A stretch of DNA of 64,000 nt, from positions 62,001 to 126,000 of the forward strand of contig FCNS01000012.1 of the NCBI GenBank assembly GCA_900045905.1. The letters run 5' to 3'. Below the pieces are notes generated by a model. That model was not told the DNA's origin. It worked only from the letters and a program-made list of their open reading frames with translations, and searched no databases. This DNA is from Clostridiales bacterium CHKCI001 (GTDB taxonomy: Bacteria; Bacillota; Clostridia; Lachnospirales; Lachnospiraceae). The stretch's first letter is position 1; each line of letters starts with the position of its first letter. This document shows, one piece after another, positions 15,552 through 25,328 of the stretch. Both the position numbers and the translations under genes were made by a program.

Positions 15552-17314
15552 TTCAGGCGTTAAGAAAAATATGGCAGTTTGCAGGAGAGGAAAGCAGACA
15601 GATTAATGGATCAGTAATTTTAGGGTTCTTTTTTGCTGTATTTCATATGTTTCAAGTGGGGGCAATTTATTATGTTGTTGTTGCATTGACAGAAAAAGAT
15701 GAGACAATGCAGGCAGCGTGGACGGCATTTATATTGTTAGTTATCAGTATTATAGGGCGTGCAGTGATGAACTACTTTGCACAGCTCAAGCAGACCCATG
15801 CGGGCTATTTTATGGTAGCAAATAAAAGAATCTATATTGGAAATAAGTTAAAGACGGTACCAATGGGTTACTTTAATGAGAAAAGTCTGGGAGAGATTAC
15901 TGGAGTCACAACGACTGTATTGGATGATGTGGAAAATACAGCTCCAATGGTTTTAGTGAATATTTTAAGCGGTTTTATTAATGCAGTTGTATTTACTTTA
16001 ATGGTAATCATATTTGACTGGAGAATCGGATTGCTAGTTGTGGCAGGTACGGTAATTTATTTGTTTATTACTTCTGTGATGGAAAAAAAGTCAGCTTTGT
16101 TAGCACCAAAGCGTCAAGAATCGGAGGCTAAGTTAGTTGGTGCAGTATTGGAGCAAATACAGGGAATGAGTGTAATTAAATCCTTTAATCTGACTGGAAA
16201 AGGAGATAAGAGGGTACGGGATGCTCTGGAATATAATCGAAAGAGTAATTTAGATATTGAACGGTTGTTTACTCCTTATACGATTGCACAGGAAATGGCA
16301 CTGCATTTATTTAGTGTAGTTATGATGTTTGCAGCAGTTACCTTTTATATGAATGATACAATGAGTTTAGCAAATGCATTGATGGGTGTAATTATTTCTT
16401 TTATGGTATTTGCTCAGATTGAGTCAGCGGGCAGTGGAATGGCAATTTTGCGTGTAGTAGGAAGTTCGATTGAACATGCAAATCAGATGGATAGAATTCC
16501 GCAGATAGATAGTAATGGAAAAGATATTGTGCCTCCAAATCATGATATTGCATTGGAACATGTTTCATTTTCCTATGGTAAGAAACAAATTTTGCAGGAT
16601 GTTTCTATAAAGATGCCAGATAAGACAACAACCGCAATTATTGGGCCAAGTGGTTCAGGAAAAACAACATTATGTAATTTAATTGCTCGTTTTTGGGATG
16701 TGAATAGTGGTGCGATTAAAATTGGTGGAGTAAATATAAAAGAATACACATTAGAATCTTTGATGAATCAGATTAGTATGGTGTTTCAGAATGTATATTT
16801 ATTTGCAGATACGGTGGAAAATAATATTAAATTTGGAAGACCAAATGCAACACATGAAGAGGTCGTAGCAGCTGCAAAAAAAGCTTGCTGTCATGAATTT
16901 ATTGAGTCACTTCCAAATGGTTATGATACGATGATCGGAGAGGGAGGAAGTTCTCTGTCAGGAGGAGAAAAGCAGAGAATTTCAATAGCAAGGGCAATGC
17001 TGAAAGATGCACCAATTGTAATTTTTGATGAGGCAACTGCAAATGTCGATCCAGAAAATGAAGATCGGTTGCAAAAAGCAATGGAAGAACTTACACGGAA
17101 TAAAACGATTATAATGATTGCTCATCGATTAAAGACCGTACGGAATGCAGATCAAATTTTAGTTGTAAACAATGGAAACATTGTACAGCAAGGAAAGCAT
17201 AGTGAACTGATAAAGCAAAAAGGAATTTATACAGATTTTATTTTAGGAAGAGAAGAAGCAATTGGATGGAAATTAAAATCGGTTCCTTCTGCCAATGATA
17301 AAAAAACGTCTTGA
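15548..17314 (+). CDS. ABC transporter half, pair 1 subunit B
   Basis: 588 residues with the same membrane-ATPase order. Walker A GPSGSGKTT, signature LSGGEKQRISIARAML, Walker B VIFDEATAN and an H-loop in IAHRLK are all present, so both sites of the heterodimer look catalytic. Similar to subunit A but clearly diverged, and more like the B subunit of pair 2. It forms a two-gene operon with subunit A (4-bp overlap). No terminator was recognised before the AraC promoter. Confidence 0.88.
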   Translation: MIQALRKIWQFAGEESRQINGSVILGFFFAVFHMFQVGAIYYVVVALTEKDETMQAAWTAFILLVISIIGRAVMNYFAQLKQTHAGYFMVANKRIYIGNKLKTVPMGYFNEKSLGEITGVTTTVLDDVENTAPMVLVNILSGFINAVVFTLMVIIFDWRIGLLVVAGTVIYLFITSVMEKKSALLAPKRQESEAKLVGAVLEQIQGMSVIKSFNLTGKGDKRVRDALEYNRKSNLDIERLFTPYTIAQEMALHLFSVVMMFAAVTFYMNDTMSLANALMGVIISFMVFAQIESAGSGMAILRVVGSSIEHANQMDRIPQIDSNGKDIVPPNHDIALEHVSFSYGKKQILQDVSIKMPDKTTTAIIGPSGSGKTTLCNLIARFWDVNSGAIKIGGVNIKEYTLESLMNQISMVFQNVYLFADTVENNIKFGRPNATHEEVVAAAKKACCHEFIESLPNGYDTMIGEGGSSLSGGEKQRISIARAMLKDAPIVIFDEATANVDPENEDRLQKAMEELTRNKTIIMIAHRLKTVRNADQILVVNNGNIVQQGKHSELIKQKGIYTDFILGREEAIGWKLKSVPSANDKKTS

Positions 17315-17320
17315 AATATT

Positions 17321-17349
17321 TTGAAAAAGAGTATATGATAACTTATATA
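17321..17349 (+). promoter_or_regulatory. Promoter of AraC regulator 1
   Basis: TTGAAA (17321-17326), 17 bp, TATATA (17344-17349), immediately followed by the GTTAG palindrome over the expected start site. Confidence 0.7.
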
Positions 17350-17351
17350 AA

Positions 17352-17367
17352 GTTAGTATATACTAAC
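17352..17367. promoter_or_regulatory. GTTAG-N6-CTAAC operator, AraC regulator 1
   Basis: GTTAGTATATACTAAC, a perfect 16-bp palindrome placed 2 bp behind the -10 box, a repressor position. Confidence 0.78.
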
Positions 17368-17386
17368 TAGAAAGAGGCGTGATAAG

Positions 17387-18406
17387 ATGTTTTGTAAATC
17401 ATTACCTCCTATGAGAAGTTTTGATAGTGGTATTACTTGTAGAAATAATTCAGGTCAGTATTTAACACATTTATTGGAAACCTCCAATACAGGGCAAGTG
17501 AGTGATTTTGTCAATCAGATTCCAATTGAAATTGGCAGATGTCAAGTAAAAGAAAAGAAGACAAAACAGGGAATTGCTTATTTGGATTGGGAAATGTGTT
17601 ATAAAGAAGATGTCTATGTACAGAAAAAAGATTATGTAGATGAAGTTCAGTTTATCTTTTTTATGAATAAAGGAATGGAATGGCAAATTGGAGCATCCGA
17701 TCATAGTGTTTGTTTTAAAAAGGGAGAACTCTGTATTTGTCGAGACTGTTTTCAAAAGAGTGAAGCTTGCTATGAAGGAGGATATAATTTTTTATTTAAA
17801 AGTGTTCAGATTCCAAGTAAGCTTTTCTTTCAAATGATAGAAGAAAACTTTGACTTATTAGATAGTAGCAGAATAAACCAGATGTTAAAAACAGTAATGA
17901 AAACAGTGATTACTCCTTATATGTATCGTCTGCTGCGAGAAATCGAAGATCTGGATCTTTATCAAGGAGGAATCGCTTCTCTCTATTTGGAAAGTAAAAT
18001 GACAGAGATTATTGCAGCCTGTTTGGAAGCTGGTATGGAATTGGGAGATAACGCAGTTTATAAAAAAATGTCCCTATCCAGAACGGATCGAGAATTAATT
18101 CTACAAATAAAACAAAGAGTTGATATGGATAGTGTAAACATTCCAGGATGTGAACAGCTTGCACGAGAAATGAATTTAAGCATATCTAAGTTAACGAAAG
18201 GATTTAAAGAGTTGACAGGTGTACCACTTCATACATATGTGATTAATCGGAGGTTGGAATATGCTGCCTATTTATTGACAGAGAATCATTTGAATGTAAG
18301 TCAAGCCGCAGTATGTGCTGGATATTCCAATATGAGTCATTTCTCAGCCGCTTTCAAGAAAAAATACGGCGTACTTCCAAAAGATTATAAGAATAAAAAC
18401 TGTTAA
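17387..18406 (+). CDS. AraC-family regulator 1
   Basis: 339 residues. The C-terminal 100 residues carry two AraC helix-turn-helices (CEQLAREMNLSISKLTKGFK and NVSQAAVCAGYSNMSHFSAA). The N-terminal domain is of the YbtA-like kind and cysteine-rich (CICRDCFQKSEAC), not the arabinose cupin type. It lies directly upstream of ABC pair 2, which it probably activates, as YbtA does for ybtPQ; this is inference. Its promoter carries a perfect GTTAG palindrome. Base composition matches its neighbours. Confidence 0.87.
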   Translation: MFCKSLPPMRSFDSGITCRNNSGQYLTHLLETSNTGQVSDFVNQIPIEIGRCQVKEKKTKQGIAYLDWEMCYKEDVYVQKKDYVDEVQFIFFMNKGMEWQIGASDHSVCFKKGELCICRDCFQKSEACYEGGYNFLFKSVQIPSKLFFQMIEENFDLLDSSRINQMLKTVMKTVITPYMYRLLREIEDLDLYQGGIASLYLESKMTEIIAACLEAGMELGDNAVYKKMSLSRTDRELILQIKQRVDMDSVNIPGCEQLAREMNLSISKLTKGFKELTGVPLHTYVINRRLEYAAYLLTENHLNVSQAAVCAGYSNMSHFSAAFKKKYGVLPKDYKNKNC

Positions 18407-18455
18407 AATGAAACAGAATTTGGGTAGAAATCTTATATATGAGAGCGTAAAATAA

Positions 18456-18495
18456 TAGGCACGAGTTAGTTGATATTAACTCGTGCCTAATTTGT
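18456..18495 (+). terminator. Terminator after AraC regulator 1
   Basis: AGGCACGAGTTA (18457-18468) pairs with TAACTCGTGCCT (18477-18488) around an 8-nt loop. The trailing AATTT is a weak T tract. Confidence 0.75.
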
Positions 18496-18499
18496 GCGA

Positions 18500-18628
18500 T
18501 AAACCCGTCAAGCGGATACTGTGCTTGCACAAGTGGACATTTGACGGGCAAGTACAGCGAACGGCTTTGCCGTGAGCTGTGCGGAATCGCATATCGAGTA
18601 GGTAGATGAAATCTTCTCTACTCGATTG
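18500..18628. other. GC-richer structured intergenic block with three hairpins
   Basis: Between AraC 1 and ABC pair 2 lie CCCGTCAA/TTGACGGG (18504-18548), ACAGC-GA-ACGGC-TTT-GCCGT-GA-GCTGT (18554-18580, with a tandem GA internal loop) and ATCGAGTAG/CTACTCGAT (18593-18626). The block is visibly richer in G and C than its surroundings and has no open reading frame. It may be an RNA, a leader, or a relic of a mobile element. Confidence 0.5.
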
Positions 18629-18672
18629 TTATCATGATAGGCGAAAAGAAGCTCCAGTGAAGGTTCTTTTTG
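18629..18672 (+). repeat. 44-bp terminator-associated repeat (copy E)
   Basis: TTATCATGATAGGC, then arms AAAAGAAGCTCC and GAAGGTTCTTTTTG. It directly follows the hairpin ending at 18626. Confidence 0.8.
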
Positions 18673-18759
18673 TAAAGGCATAAGTTAGGTGGAAACATTT
18701 TTGCTTGGAAGCATATGCGAATAAGAGAAATTTGAGAAAATGAGAGGAGATGATTTTAT

Positions 18760-20502
18760 ATGTTTAAGAAAGTTTTGGAATACGCGGGTCCATATAAACG
18801 GTTAACAATGTTGTCCGCTTTTGTAATTTTAATTGCTGTATTGATGAGTGTGCTTCCCTTTCTATTTGTATATCAGATAATTACACCATTAGTAATGGGA
18901 GAGGCAGTTGACGTTACCTATATTGGTATTCGAGTATTAGGAGTGGCAGCCTGCTTAATCTTTCATGCTTGTTTATATGTAAAGGGGTTTTCTATGTCTC
19001 ATGAAGCGGCATTTAACATTCTGTTTCGTCTTCGTGTTTCGCTACAAAAAAGAATGGAAAAATTGCCGCTTGGTGAAATACAGGAAAAGGGAATTGGCAG
19101 TATGAAGCGTATGTTTGTGGATGATGTGGACAGTATTGAACTATTGCTGGCACATGCTCTGCCAGAAGGCTTTGGAAATGTTGCGATTCCAATTATTGTA
19201 TACATTAGTTTATTTGCAGTGGATTGGAAGTTGGCATTGATGTCGTTAGCCTCATTGCCAATTGGATTGATTGCAATGGTTGTAATGTATAGGATTGGTA
19301 TGAAAGATATGAAAAACTACTATGCGGCTGGAAAAGTAATGAATAATACAATTGTAGAGTATATTAACGGGATGGAAGTCGTAAAAGTATTTAATAAAGA
19401 TGGAGAATCTTATAAGCGTTTTGAAAAAGATATTACAGCTTATCGGGATTTTACATTAAGTTGGTATAAAGCTTGCTGGCCTTGGATGGCAATTTATAAT
19501 AGTATTTTGCCTTGTACATTAATTTTGACATTACCTCTTGGCTCGTGGTTTGTATTAAAAGGATATTCTACACTGGCTGATCTAATTTTAGTTATGTGTT
19601 TATCTTTAAGTTTAGGAGTTCCACTGTTAAAAGCAATGGGATTTTTACCATCGCTGCCTCAGATTAATTATAAGATTGAAATGCTGGAAAATATGTTTAA
19701 TACAGCTCCATTGAAGCAAACAACAGATGAATTTAAAGGAAATGGACATACGGTAGTGTTTGATGGTGTTAGTTTTGCCTACAAAGAAGAAACGGTAGCA
19801 GATCAAATTAACCTTACAATTCCCCAAGGACAAAAAACAGCTCTGGTAGGGGAGTCTGGTTCTGGAAAAAGTACGTTGGCAAAACTTCTTGTTCACTATT
19901 ATGATACAAATCAAGGAACGATTTCAATTGGCGGACAGGATATTTGCCAGATGAGTTTGGAAGCATTAAATACTCAGATTTCTTATGTTTCGCAAGAACA
20001 GTTCTTATTTAATACTTCATTAATGGAAAATATTCGGATTGGACGGCTTTCTGCTACAGATAAGGAAGTTTTGGAAGCAGCTAAGAAAGCTCAGTGTATG
20101 GAATTTTTGGAAAAATTACCGAAGGGAATTCATACATTGGCTGGAGACAGTGGAAAACAGCTTTCTGGAGGACAGCGTCAAAGAATTGCATTGGCGAGAG
20201 CAATTTTGAAAGACGCACCGATTGTAGTATTGGATGAAGCAATGGCATTTACTGATCCAGAAAATGAAGAAAAAATGGAAGCTGCAATTTCAGAAGTAGT
20301 CAGGGGAAAAACCTTACTCGTTATTGCACATCGACTGCCTTCTGTAAAAAATGCTGATCAGATTTGTGTGATGTCTAAAGGAAAAATTATAGCGACAGGA
20401 AGACATGAAGAACTAATTGTTGGTTGTGAAGAATATCAGAAATTGTGGAATGCATCCATTGACAGTGCAAACTGGAAAGTAGAAAGCGCAAAGGAGGATT
20501 AA
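18760..20502 (+). CDS. ABC transporter half, pair 2 subunit A
   Basis: 580 residues, exactly the length of pair 1 subunit A. A membrane domain occupies residues 1-315 (LTMLSAFVILIAVLMSVLPF starts it) and an ATPase follows with GESGSGKST, LSGGQRQRIALARAIL, VVLDEAMAF and IAHRLP. Ala-Met replaces the usual Ala-Thr after Walker B, but the catalytic Glu remains. AGGAG precedes the ATG. No GTTAG operator or clear promoter was found upstream; AraC regulator 1 just before it is the likely activator. Paralogous to pair 1A. Confidence 0.87.
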   Translation: MFKKVLEYAGPYKRLTMLSAFVILIAVLMSVLPFLFVYQIITPLVMGEAVDVTYIGIRVLGVAACLIFHACLYVKGFSMSHEAAFNILFRLRVSLQKRMEKLPLGEIQEKGIGSMKRMFVDDVDSIELLLAHALPEGFGNVAIPIIVYISLFAVDWKLALMSLASLPIGLIAMVVMYRIGMKDMKNYYAAGKVMNNTIVEYINGMEVVKVFNKDGESYKRFEKDITAYRDFTLSWYKACWPWMAIYNSILPCTLILTLPLGSWFVLKGYSTLADLILVMCLSLSLGVPLLKAMGFLPSLPQINYKIEMLENMFNTAPLKQTTDEFKGNGHTVVFDGVSFAYKEETVADQINLTIPQGQKTALVGESGSGKSTLAKLLVHYYDTNQGTISIGGQDICQMSLEALNTQISYVSQEQFLFNTSLMENIRIGRLSATDKEVLEAAKKAQCMEFLEKLPKGIHTLAGDSGKQLSGGQRQRIALARAILKDAPIVVLDEAMAFTDPENEEKMEAAISEVVRGKTLLVIAHRLPSVKNADQICVMSKGKIIATGRHEELIVGCEEYQKLWNASIDSANWKVESAKED

Positions 20503-20503
20503 A

Positions 20504-22273
20504 ATGATTCATTTATTTCAAAGAATATTACGGCTTTCTGGTAAGTATAAAAAAAGAATTCAGATCGCCTTTGTCTTTGCATTTTTGAAATCCATGCTTT
20601 CAAAAATGCCGATTTATTTATCCTTTCTTGTACTAACTCAATTTTATGAAGGAACTCTGGAGGCAGAGGATTGTTTATGGATTGGAATTAGTATGGTAGT
20701 TCTTGTGATGATAGAGGCTTTTTGTCAATTGATGAGTGATCGACTTCAGAGTGCAGCTGGCTATATGATGTTTGCCCAAAAACGACTGGAATTGGGGGCT
20801 CATTTAAGAAAACTGCCAATGGGCTATTTTACTGCGGGAAATATCGGAAAAATTAGCTCTGTACTGAGTACAGACATGGTATTTATAGAAGAAGTTGCCA
20901 TGAGTACATTGGCAAATATGATGAATTATCTGTTTTCAGCAATTATTATGGTAGGATTTTTATTATTTTTAGATTGGCGGCTTGGAGTGGTAGCAGTTAT
21001 TGTTAGTTTAATAGCAGTAGCAATTGCAGGGAAAATGAATCAGGTTTCATTATCGGAAGCAGATGTTCGTCAAGAACAGAGTGAAAAACTGACCGACGCA
21101 GTCCTTTCTTTTATTGAAGGAATTGGAATTATTAAAAGTTATAATTTACTTGGAGAAAAATCAGAGGAATTATCAGAGAATTTTCAACGTTCCAAAGAAA
21201 CATCCATTGGATTTGAAAATGCACTTACTCCATGGCACCGAAGATTATATGTTTTATATGCGGTAGGAATGTCTGTATTATTTGCGTTTTCGATTTATTT
21301 ACAGCAGATAGGAGAGTTGTCACTGCCATATTTATTCGGTTTCTTACTGTTTGTATTTGAATTATTTGGTCCGCTGAAGGCATTGTATGCAGAGGCAACG
21401 AGACTTACGGTTATGAATAGTTGTCTGGATCGAATTGAGGAAGTGTTTGAAGAAGCAGAACTCCCAGATACTGGAACTTATCGCGTTCCATCTAAGTCAG
21501 AACAAATATCAGAAGTGGAATTTCAAGATGTTTGCTTTGCCTATGAGACAAATACAAAAGGGGAATATCAGAAAAAAGAAGTTCTCCATCATATTAATTT
21601 AAAGATGAAACCGCATACGATGCTGGCTTTGGTAGGTCCTTCTGGAGGTGGTAAATCGACAATTGCGAACTTGTTGGCACGTTTTTGGGATGTAAAGAGC
21701 GGGGATATTTTAATTAGAGGAAGAAATATTAAAAATATTCCACTTGCAGAACTGATGAATCAAATTAGTATGGTGTTCCAGCGAGTCTATCTATTTCAAG
21801 ATACCGTTTATAATAATATTAGTATGGGAAAACCAGATGCAACACGAGAAGAAGTTTATGAGGCAGCCAGAAAAGCTAGATGTTATGATTTCATTATGAA
21901 ATTGCCAGATGGATTTGATACTATGATTGGAGAAGGAGGAGCAACATTATCGGGAGGAGAAAAGCAGCGAATTTCCATTGCTCGTTGTATTTTAAAAGAT
22001 GCTCCAATTATTATTTTAGATGAAGCAACAGCAAGTGTGGATGTGGACAATGAACGGTATATTCAAGAAGCAATAACGGAACTAGTAAAAGGAAAAACGC
22101 TGCTTGTGATTGCACATCGACTAAATACAATAAAAGCAGCAGATGAAATCGCTGTTATTTCAAATGGTGAAATCGTACAGCGTGGTACACATGAACAACT
22201 AATGCTTCAAAAAGGAATTTATCGAGATTATGTACAAATTCGAGAGAAAGCAACTGAATGGAGTTTAACATAA
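20504..22273 (+). CDS. ABC transporter half, pair 2 subunit B
   Basis: 589 residues, membrane-ATPase order. Motifs: GPSGGGKST, LSGGEKQRISIARCIL, IILDEATAS, IAHRLN. It starts one base after the stop of subunit A with AAGGAGG inside the upstream gene, so the two form one operon and presumably a heterodimer. Near-identical architecture to pair 1 subunit B indicates duplication of the whole pair. Substrate unknown. A terminator follows at 22346. Confidence 0.87.
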   Translation: MIHLFQRILRLSGKYKKRIQIAFVFAFLKSMLSKMPIYLSFLVLTQFYEGTLEAEDCLWIGISMVVLVMIEAFCQLMSDRLQSAAGYMMFAQKRLELGAHLRKLPMGYFTAGNIGKISSVLSTDMVFIEEVAMSTLANMMNYLFSAIIMVGFLLFLDWRLGVVAVIVSLIAVAIAGKMNQVSLSEADVRQEQSEKLTDAVLSFIEGIGIIKSYNLLGEKSEELSENFQRSKETSIGFENALTPWHRRLYVLYAVGMSVLFAFSIYLQQIGELSLPYLFGFLLFVFELFGPLKALYAEATRLTVMNSCLDRIEEVFEEAELPDTGTYRVPSKSEQISEVEFQDVCFAYETNTKGEYQKKEVLHHINLKMKPHTMLALVGPSGGGKSTIANLLARFWDVKSGDILIRGRNIKNIPLAELMNQISMVFQRVYLFQDTVYNNISMGKPDATREEVYEAARKARCYDFIMKLPDGFDTMIGEGGATLSGGEKQRISIARCILKDAPIIILDEATASVDVDNERYIQEAITELVKGKTLLVIAHRLNTIKAADEIAVISNGEIVQRGTHEQLMLQKGIYRDYVQIREKATEWSLT

Positions 22274-22303
22274 TAAATTTCTTACTCTAGTACATAATTA
22301 AAA

Positions 22304-22339
22304 CAAAAGAAACCTCCACTGGATGGCATATCACGATAA
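22304..22339 (-). repeat. 44-bp terminator-associated repeat, internally deleted (copy F)
   Basis: CAAAAGAAACCTCCACTGGA and GCATATCACGATAA are present, but the right hairpin arm is missing, so it can no longer fold. The TTATCG end faces the terminator hairpin at 22346. Confidence 0.75.
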
Positions 22340-22345
22340 GAAAAC

Positions 22346-22397
22346 GAATGGCAATTGCTGAGAAATATTCTCGGCAGCAGCCATTCTTTCTTTTTGC
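22346..22397. terminator. Terminator after ABC pair 2
   Basis: GAATGGCAATTGCTGAGAA pairs imperfectly with TTCTCGGCAGCAGCCATTC, followed by TTTCTTTTT; A/T tracts flank both sides. Confidence 0.85.
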
Positions 22398-22451
22398 AAA
22401 AAGCGGTATGATAAGGAATAATAGAGTAATTATCATCTTGGAGGAAAAACT

Positions 22452-23396
22452 GTGTTAGAAGATTCTCAAATTATTATTGTGGATAGAAAAAAGATAAGTG
22501 AGTATGAAATGGAATATAGGATTGGGGGAATTCAAGGAGATGGTGTGATGAGTTGTATTGATGTCTATTATGGGATTCAAGTAATCTATAATAAGTTTCA
22601 TAGCTTTGATACGCCAATAAATAGAGAAATCAATAGTAGTTATATTGAAATCAATCATTGCCGCAGAGGAAAATTTGAATGCTTGTATAATAAAAACTAT
22701 TATGCGCATTTATGTGAGGGGGATTTGTCGATTAGCAGATGGTCTCTCCAAAGAATGAGAGATTCATTTCCGCTTGGTTATTATGAGGGAGTGGAGATAT
22801 TAATTGATATTCAAAAAGCGAGAAAAAATGAATTGTTAGCAAATTTTCATATTGATATTGATTTTTTAGCAAAGAAGCTGACATTAAATGATAATATTTA
22901 TATTTTGCGTTCCACACAGCAAATCCAGCATATTTGTTTAGAAATGTATGAAATTGATAAGAAAATGAAAGTGGATTATTTAAAAATCAAAGTATTAGAA
23001 CTATTATTATTTTTATCTCATAATGATTTTGAAATGATGCAAAATCAAAAACGCTATTATCCAAAGAAGCAGATTGAAACGATAAAGGCAATCAAACAAT
23101 ATTTGAGTGAACATTTGTCAAGCAAGATTAACTTTGATGTGTTAGCAAAACAGTATCATATAAATATCCACACATTAAGAAAGTCATTTAAAGAAATTTA
23201 TGGAGTACCGATTTATCAGTGGTTTAAACAGTATCGGCTGGAATATAGCATGGAATTACTAAGAAACACAGACTTATCCATTATTGATATTGCAAATAAA
23301 GTTGGATATTCCAATCCAAGCAAATACTCCGCTGCTTTTTACCAGCTTATGAATATGACACCACAGCAATATAGAAAGTCGTTTGGTGAAATATAA
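22452..23396 (+). CDS. AraC-family regulator 2
   Basis: 314 residues from a GTG start with GGAGG at 22440-22444. The N-terminal two thirds form a ligand domain related to that of AraC 1 (HCRRGKFECLYN and CEGDLSI). The C-terminal AraC domain has INFDVLAKQYHINIHTLRKSFK and LSIIDIANKVGYSNPSKYSAAF. It sits between ABC pairs 2 and 3 with its own leader. By position it probably controls pair 3, repeating the AraC-then-ABC order of the previous unit. Inducer unknown. Confidence 0.86.
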   Translation: MLEDSQIIIVDRKKISEYEMEYRIGGIQGDGVMSCIDVYYGIQVIYNKFHSFDTPINREINSSYIEINHCRRGKFECLYNKNYYAHLCEGDLSISRWSLQRMRDSFPLGYYEGVEILIDIQKARKNELLANFHIDIDFLAKKLTLNDNIYILRSTQQIQHICLEMYEIDKKMKVDYLKIKVLELLLFLSHNDFEMMQNQKRYYPKKQIETIKAIKQYLSEHLSSKINFDVLAKQYHINIHTLRKSFKEIYGVPIYQWFKQYRLEYSMELLRNTDLSIIDIANKVGYSNPSKYSAAFYQLMNMTPQQYRKSFGEI

Positions 23397-23498
23397 GATG
23401 GAAAGACGTTACTTACATTCCGATCTGAATATTAAAATGGATTAAGTCGGATAAAATGGAGTGGATGGAACGAATGAAAAGCAGTATACTCTTCTTTG

Positions 23499-23514
23499 GT
23501 TAGAAATAACTAAC
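23499..23514. promoter_or_regulatory. GTTAG-N6-CTAAC operator, ABC pair 3
   Basis: GTTAGAAATAACTAAC, extended by one more G/C pair on each side, 50 bp upstream of the ABC pair 3 start. A possible -10 TATACT lies at 23485. Confidence 0.75.
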
Positions 23515-23564
23515 CTATATAAACGAATGTTTATACAAAAATGAAGAGGAGGCGTTATGGTTAT

Positions 23565-25328
23565 ATGTCAATCTTAAAAACGTTGTTTGCATATGCGGGA
23601 AAGTATAAGTATTTGACGTTGCTTTCACTTATATTTTCTTTTATTAGTGCAGTTATGCTGCTGTTGCCATTCATTTGGATTTGGAAGGTAGTTGCAGCTT
23701 TGTTAGAAGTATATCCTAATTTTACTCAGGTAAAAGATGCTGCTCAATATGGATGGTATGCATTAATCAGTGCAGTGGGCGGAGTTTTGGTCTATGTTAT
23801 GGCATTATTATGCTCTCATTTGGCTGCCTTCCGAATTGCAGCAAATATGAGAAAAAAAGCAATGCATCATGTAGTACGACTTCCGCTTGGATATTTTTCA
23901 GAAGAGGGCAGTGGAAAGCTTAGGAAAATTATTGATGAATCGGCTGCGTCTACAGAAACGTATTTAGCACATCAGCTTCCTGATATGGTTCAGTTGATGA
24001 CAACAGTATGTGCGGTATTAATCTGTTTGTTTATATTTGATTGGAAGTTTGCAGTTGCATCGCTGATTCCTACCATTTTAGCGTTATCCAATATGTTTAA
24101 GATGGTTGGAAAGGGTCTGCAAAAAGCAATGAAAGATTATATGGATGCTTTGGGAGACATGAGTAACGAGGCGGTGGAATATGTAAGAGGAATTCCTGTT
24201 GTAAAAACATTTCAACAGACTGTATATTCCTTTGAACGTTTTTATAATTCCATTAAAAATTATGAAAAATTTGCGCTTGGATATACCGATCAAATGCGGA
24301 TTCCAATGACATTGTTTACTACATTTATAAATAGTATTTTTATCTTCCTAATTGGAACAATGATACTTTTTATTTTAAATGGTTTCCAGATTACATCGGT
24401 ATTGCCAGACTTCCTTTTTTATGTGATTTTTACACCGATTATTGCAGTAACAACAAATAAAATCATGTTTGCAAGTGAAAATACAATGCTTGCTCAAGAT
24501 GGAGTGAATCGCATCGAGGGAATTCTTCACCAAAAGCCGTTTGAATACTCCAATCGTTCCAACCAGATTCAAAACTATGATATTGAGTTTCATCACGTTT
24601 CGTTTTCCTATCCAGATAGTGGAGTAGAAGTTTTACACGATATTAACTTAAAAATTAAAAGTGGAACAACGATTGCATTTGTTGGAAAAAGTGGTGGAGG
24701 AAAATCTACACTCGTATCTTTAATCCCTAGGTTTTATGATGTGACAAAAGGTTCCATCACAATTGGAGGAATCAATGTAAAGGACATTAGTGAAAAAGAA
24801 TTAATGAGTAAAATTTCATTTGTATTTCAAGATAGTCATTTATTAAAGAAGAGTCTATATGAAAATATTCAAATGGGATTTGATGTTACAAAAGAACAGG
24901 TGGAAACAGCCGTACATAGGGCACAGTGTGATGATATTGTGAATAAGTTCAGTCGTGGACTGGAAACTCAAATTGGAAGCCAAGGAGTGTATTTATCAGG
25001 TGGAGAAACGCAGAGAATGACTTTAGCTAGAGCGATTGTAAAGGATTCTCCAATTCTTTTGTTGGATGAAGCGACTGCCTATGCAGATAGTGATAACGAA
25101 GTGTTAATGCAAAAAGCAATTCTGGAATTGTCCAAAAATAAAACGACCATTATGATTGCACATCGTCTTTCCACCATTGTGAATGTAGATTGTATTTATG
25201 TTGTGGAAGATGGTACAATTATAGAATCTGGAAACCATCAGCAGTTAATTGAGGCAAATGGAATTTATGCAGATATGTGGAACAATTATTGCCAGTCAAT
25301 CGATTGGAAAGTAGGTGAAATACAATGA
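23565..25328 (+). CDS. ABC transporter half, pair 3 subunit A
   Basis: 587 residues from the ATG at 23565. An upstream in-frame ATG at 23541 overlaps the GAGGAGG ribosome site itself and is rejected. Membrane domain to about residue 325, then ATPase with GKSGGGKST, LSGGETQRMTLARAIV, LLLDEATAY and IAHRLS. Overlaps subunit B by 4 bp. More diverged from pairs 1 and 2 than they are from each other. A GTTAG palindrome lies upstream. Heterodimeric type IV ABC transporter; metallophore transport is only a hypothesis. Confidence 0.86.
   Translation: MSILKTLFAYAGKYKYLTLLSLIFSFISAVMLLLPFIWIWKVVAALLEVYPNFTQVKDAAQYGWYALISAVGGVLVYVMALLCSHLAAFRIAANMRKKAMHHVVRLPLGYFSEEGSGKLRKIIDESAASTETYLAHQLPDMVQLMTTVCAVLICLFIFDWKFAVASLIPTILALSNMFKMVGKGLQKAMKDYMDALGDMSNEAVEYVRGIPVVKTFQQTVYSFERFYNSIKNYEKFALGYTDQMRIPMTLFTTFINSIFIFLIGTMILFILNGFQITSVLPDFLFYVIFTPIIAVTTNKIMFASENTMLAQDGVNRIEGILHQKPFEYSNRSNQIQNYDIEFHHVSFSYPDSGVEVLHDINLKIKSGTTIAFVGKSGGGKSTLVSLIPRFYDVTKGSITIGGINVKDISEKELMSKISFVFQDSHLLKKSLYENIQMGFDVTKEQVETAVHRAQCDDIVNKFSRGLETQIGSQGVYLSGGETQRMTLARAIVKDSPILLLDEATAYADSDNEVLMQKAILELSKNKTTIMIAHRLSTIVNVDCIYVVEDGTIIESGNHQQLIEANGIYADMWNNYCQSIDWKVGEIQ

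Noticed and set aside
22415-22437. ATGATAA...TTATCAT inverted repeat upstream of AraC 2 as a Fur box
   Set aside because: The arms are about 15 bp apart, not the 7-1-7 spacing of Fur boxes; too weak to call.
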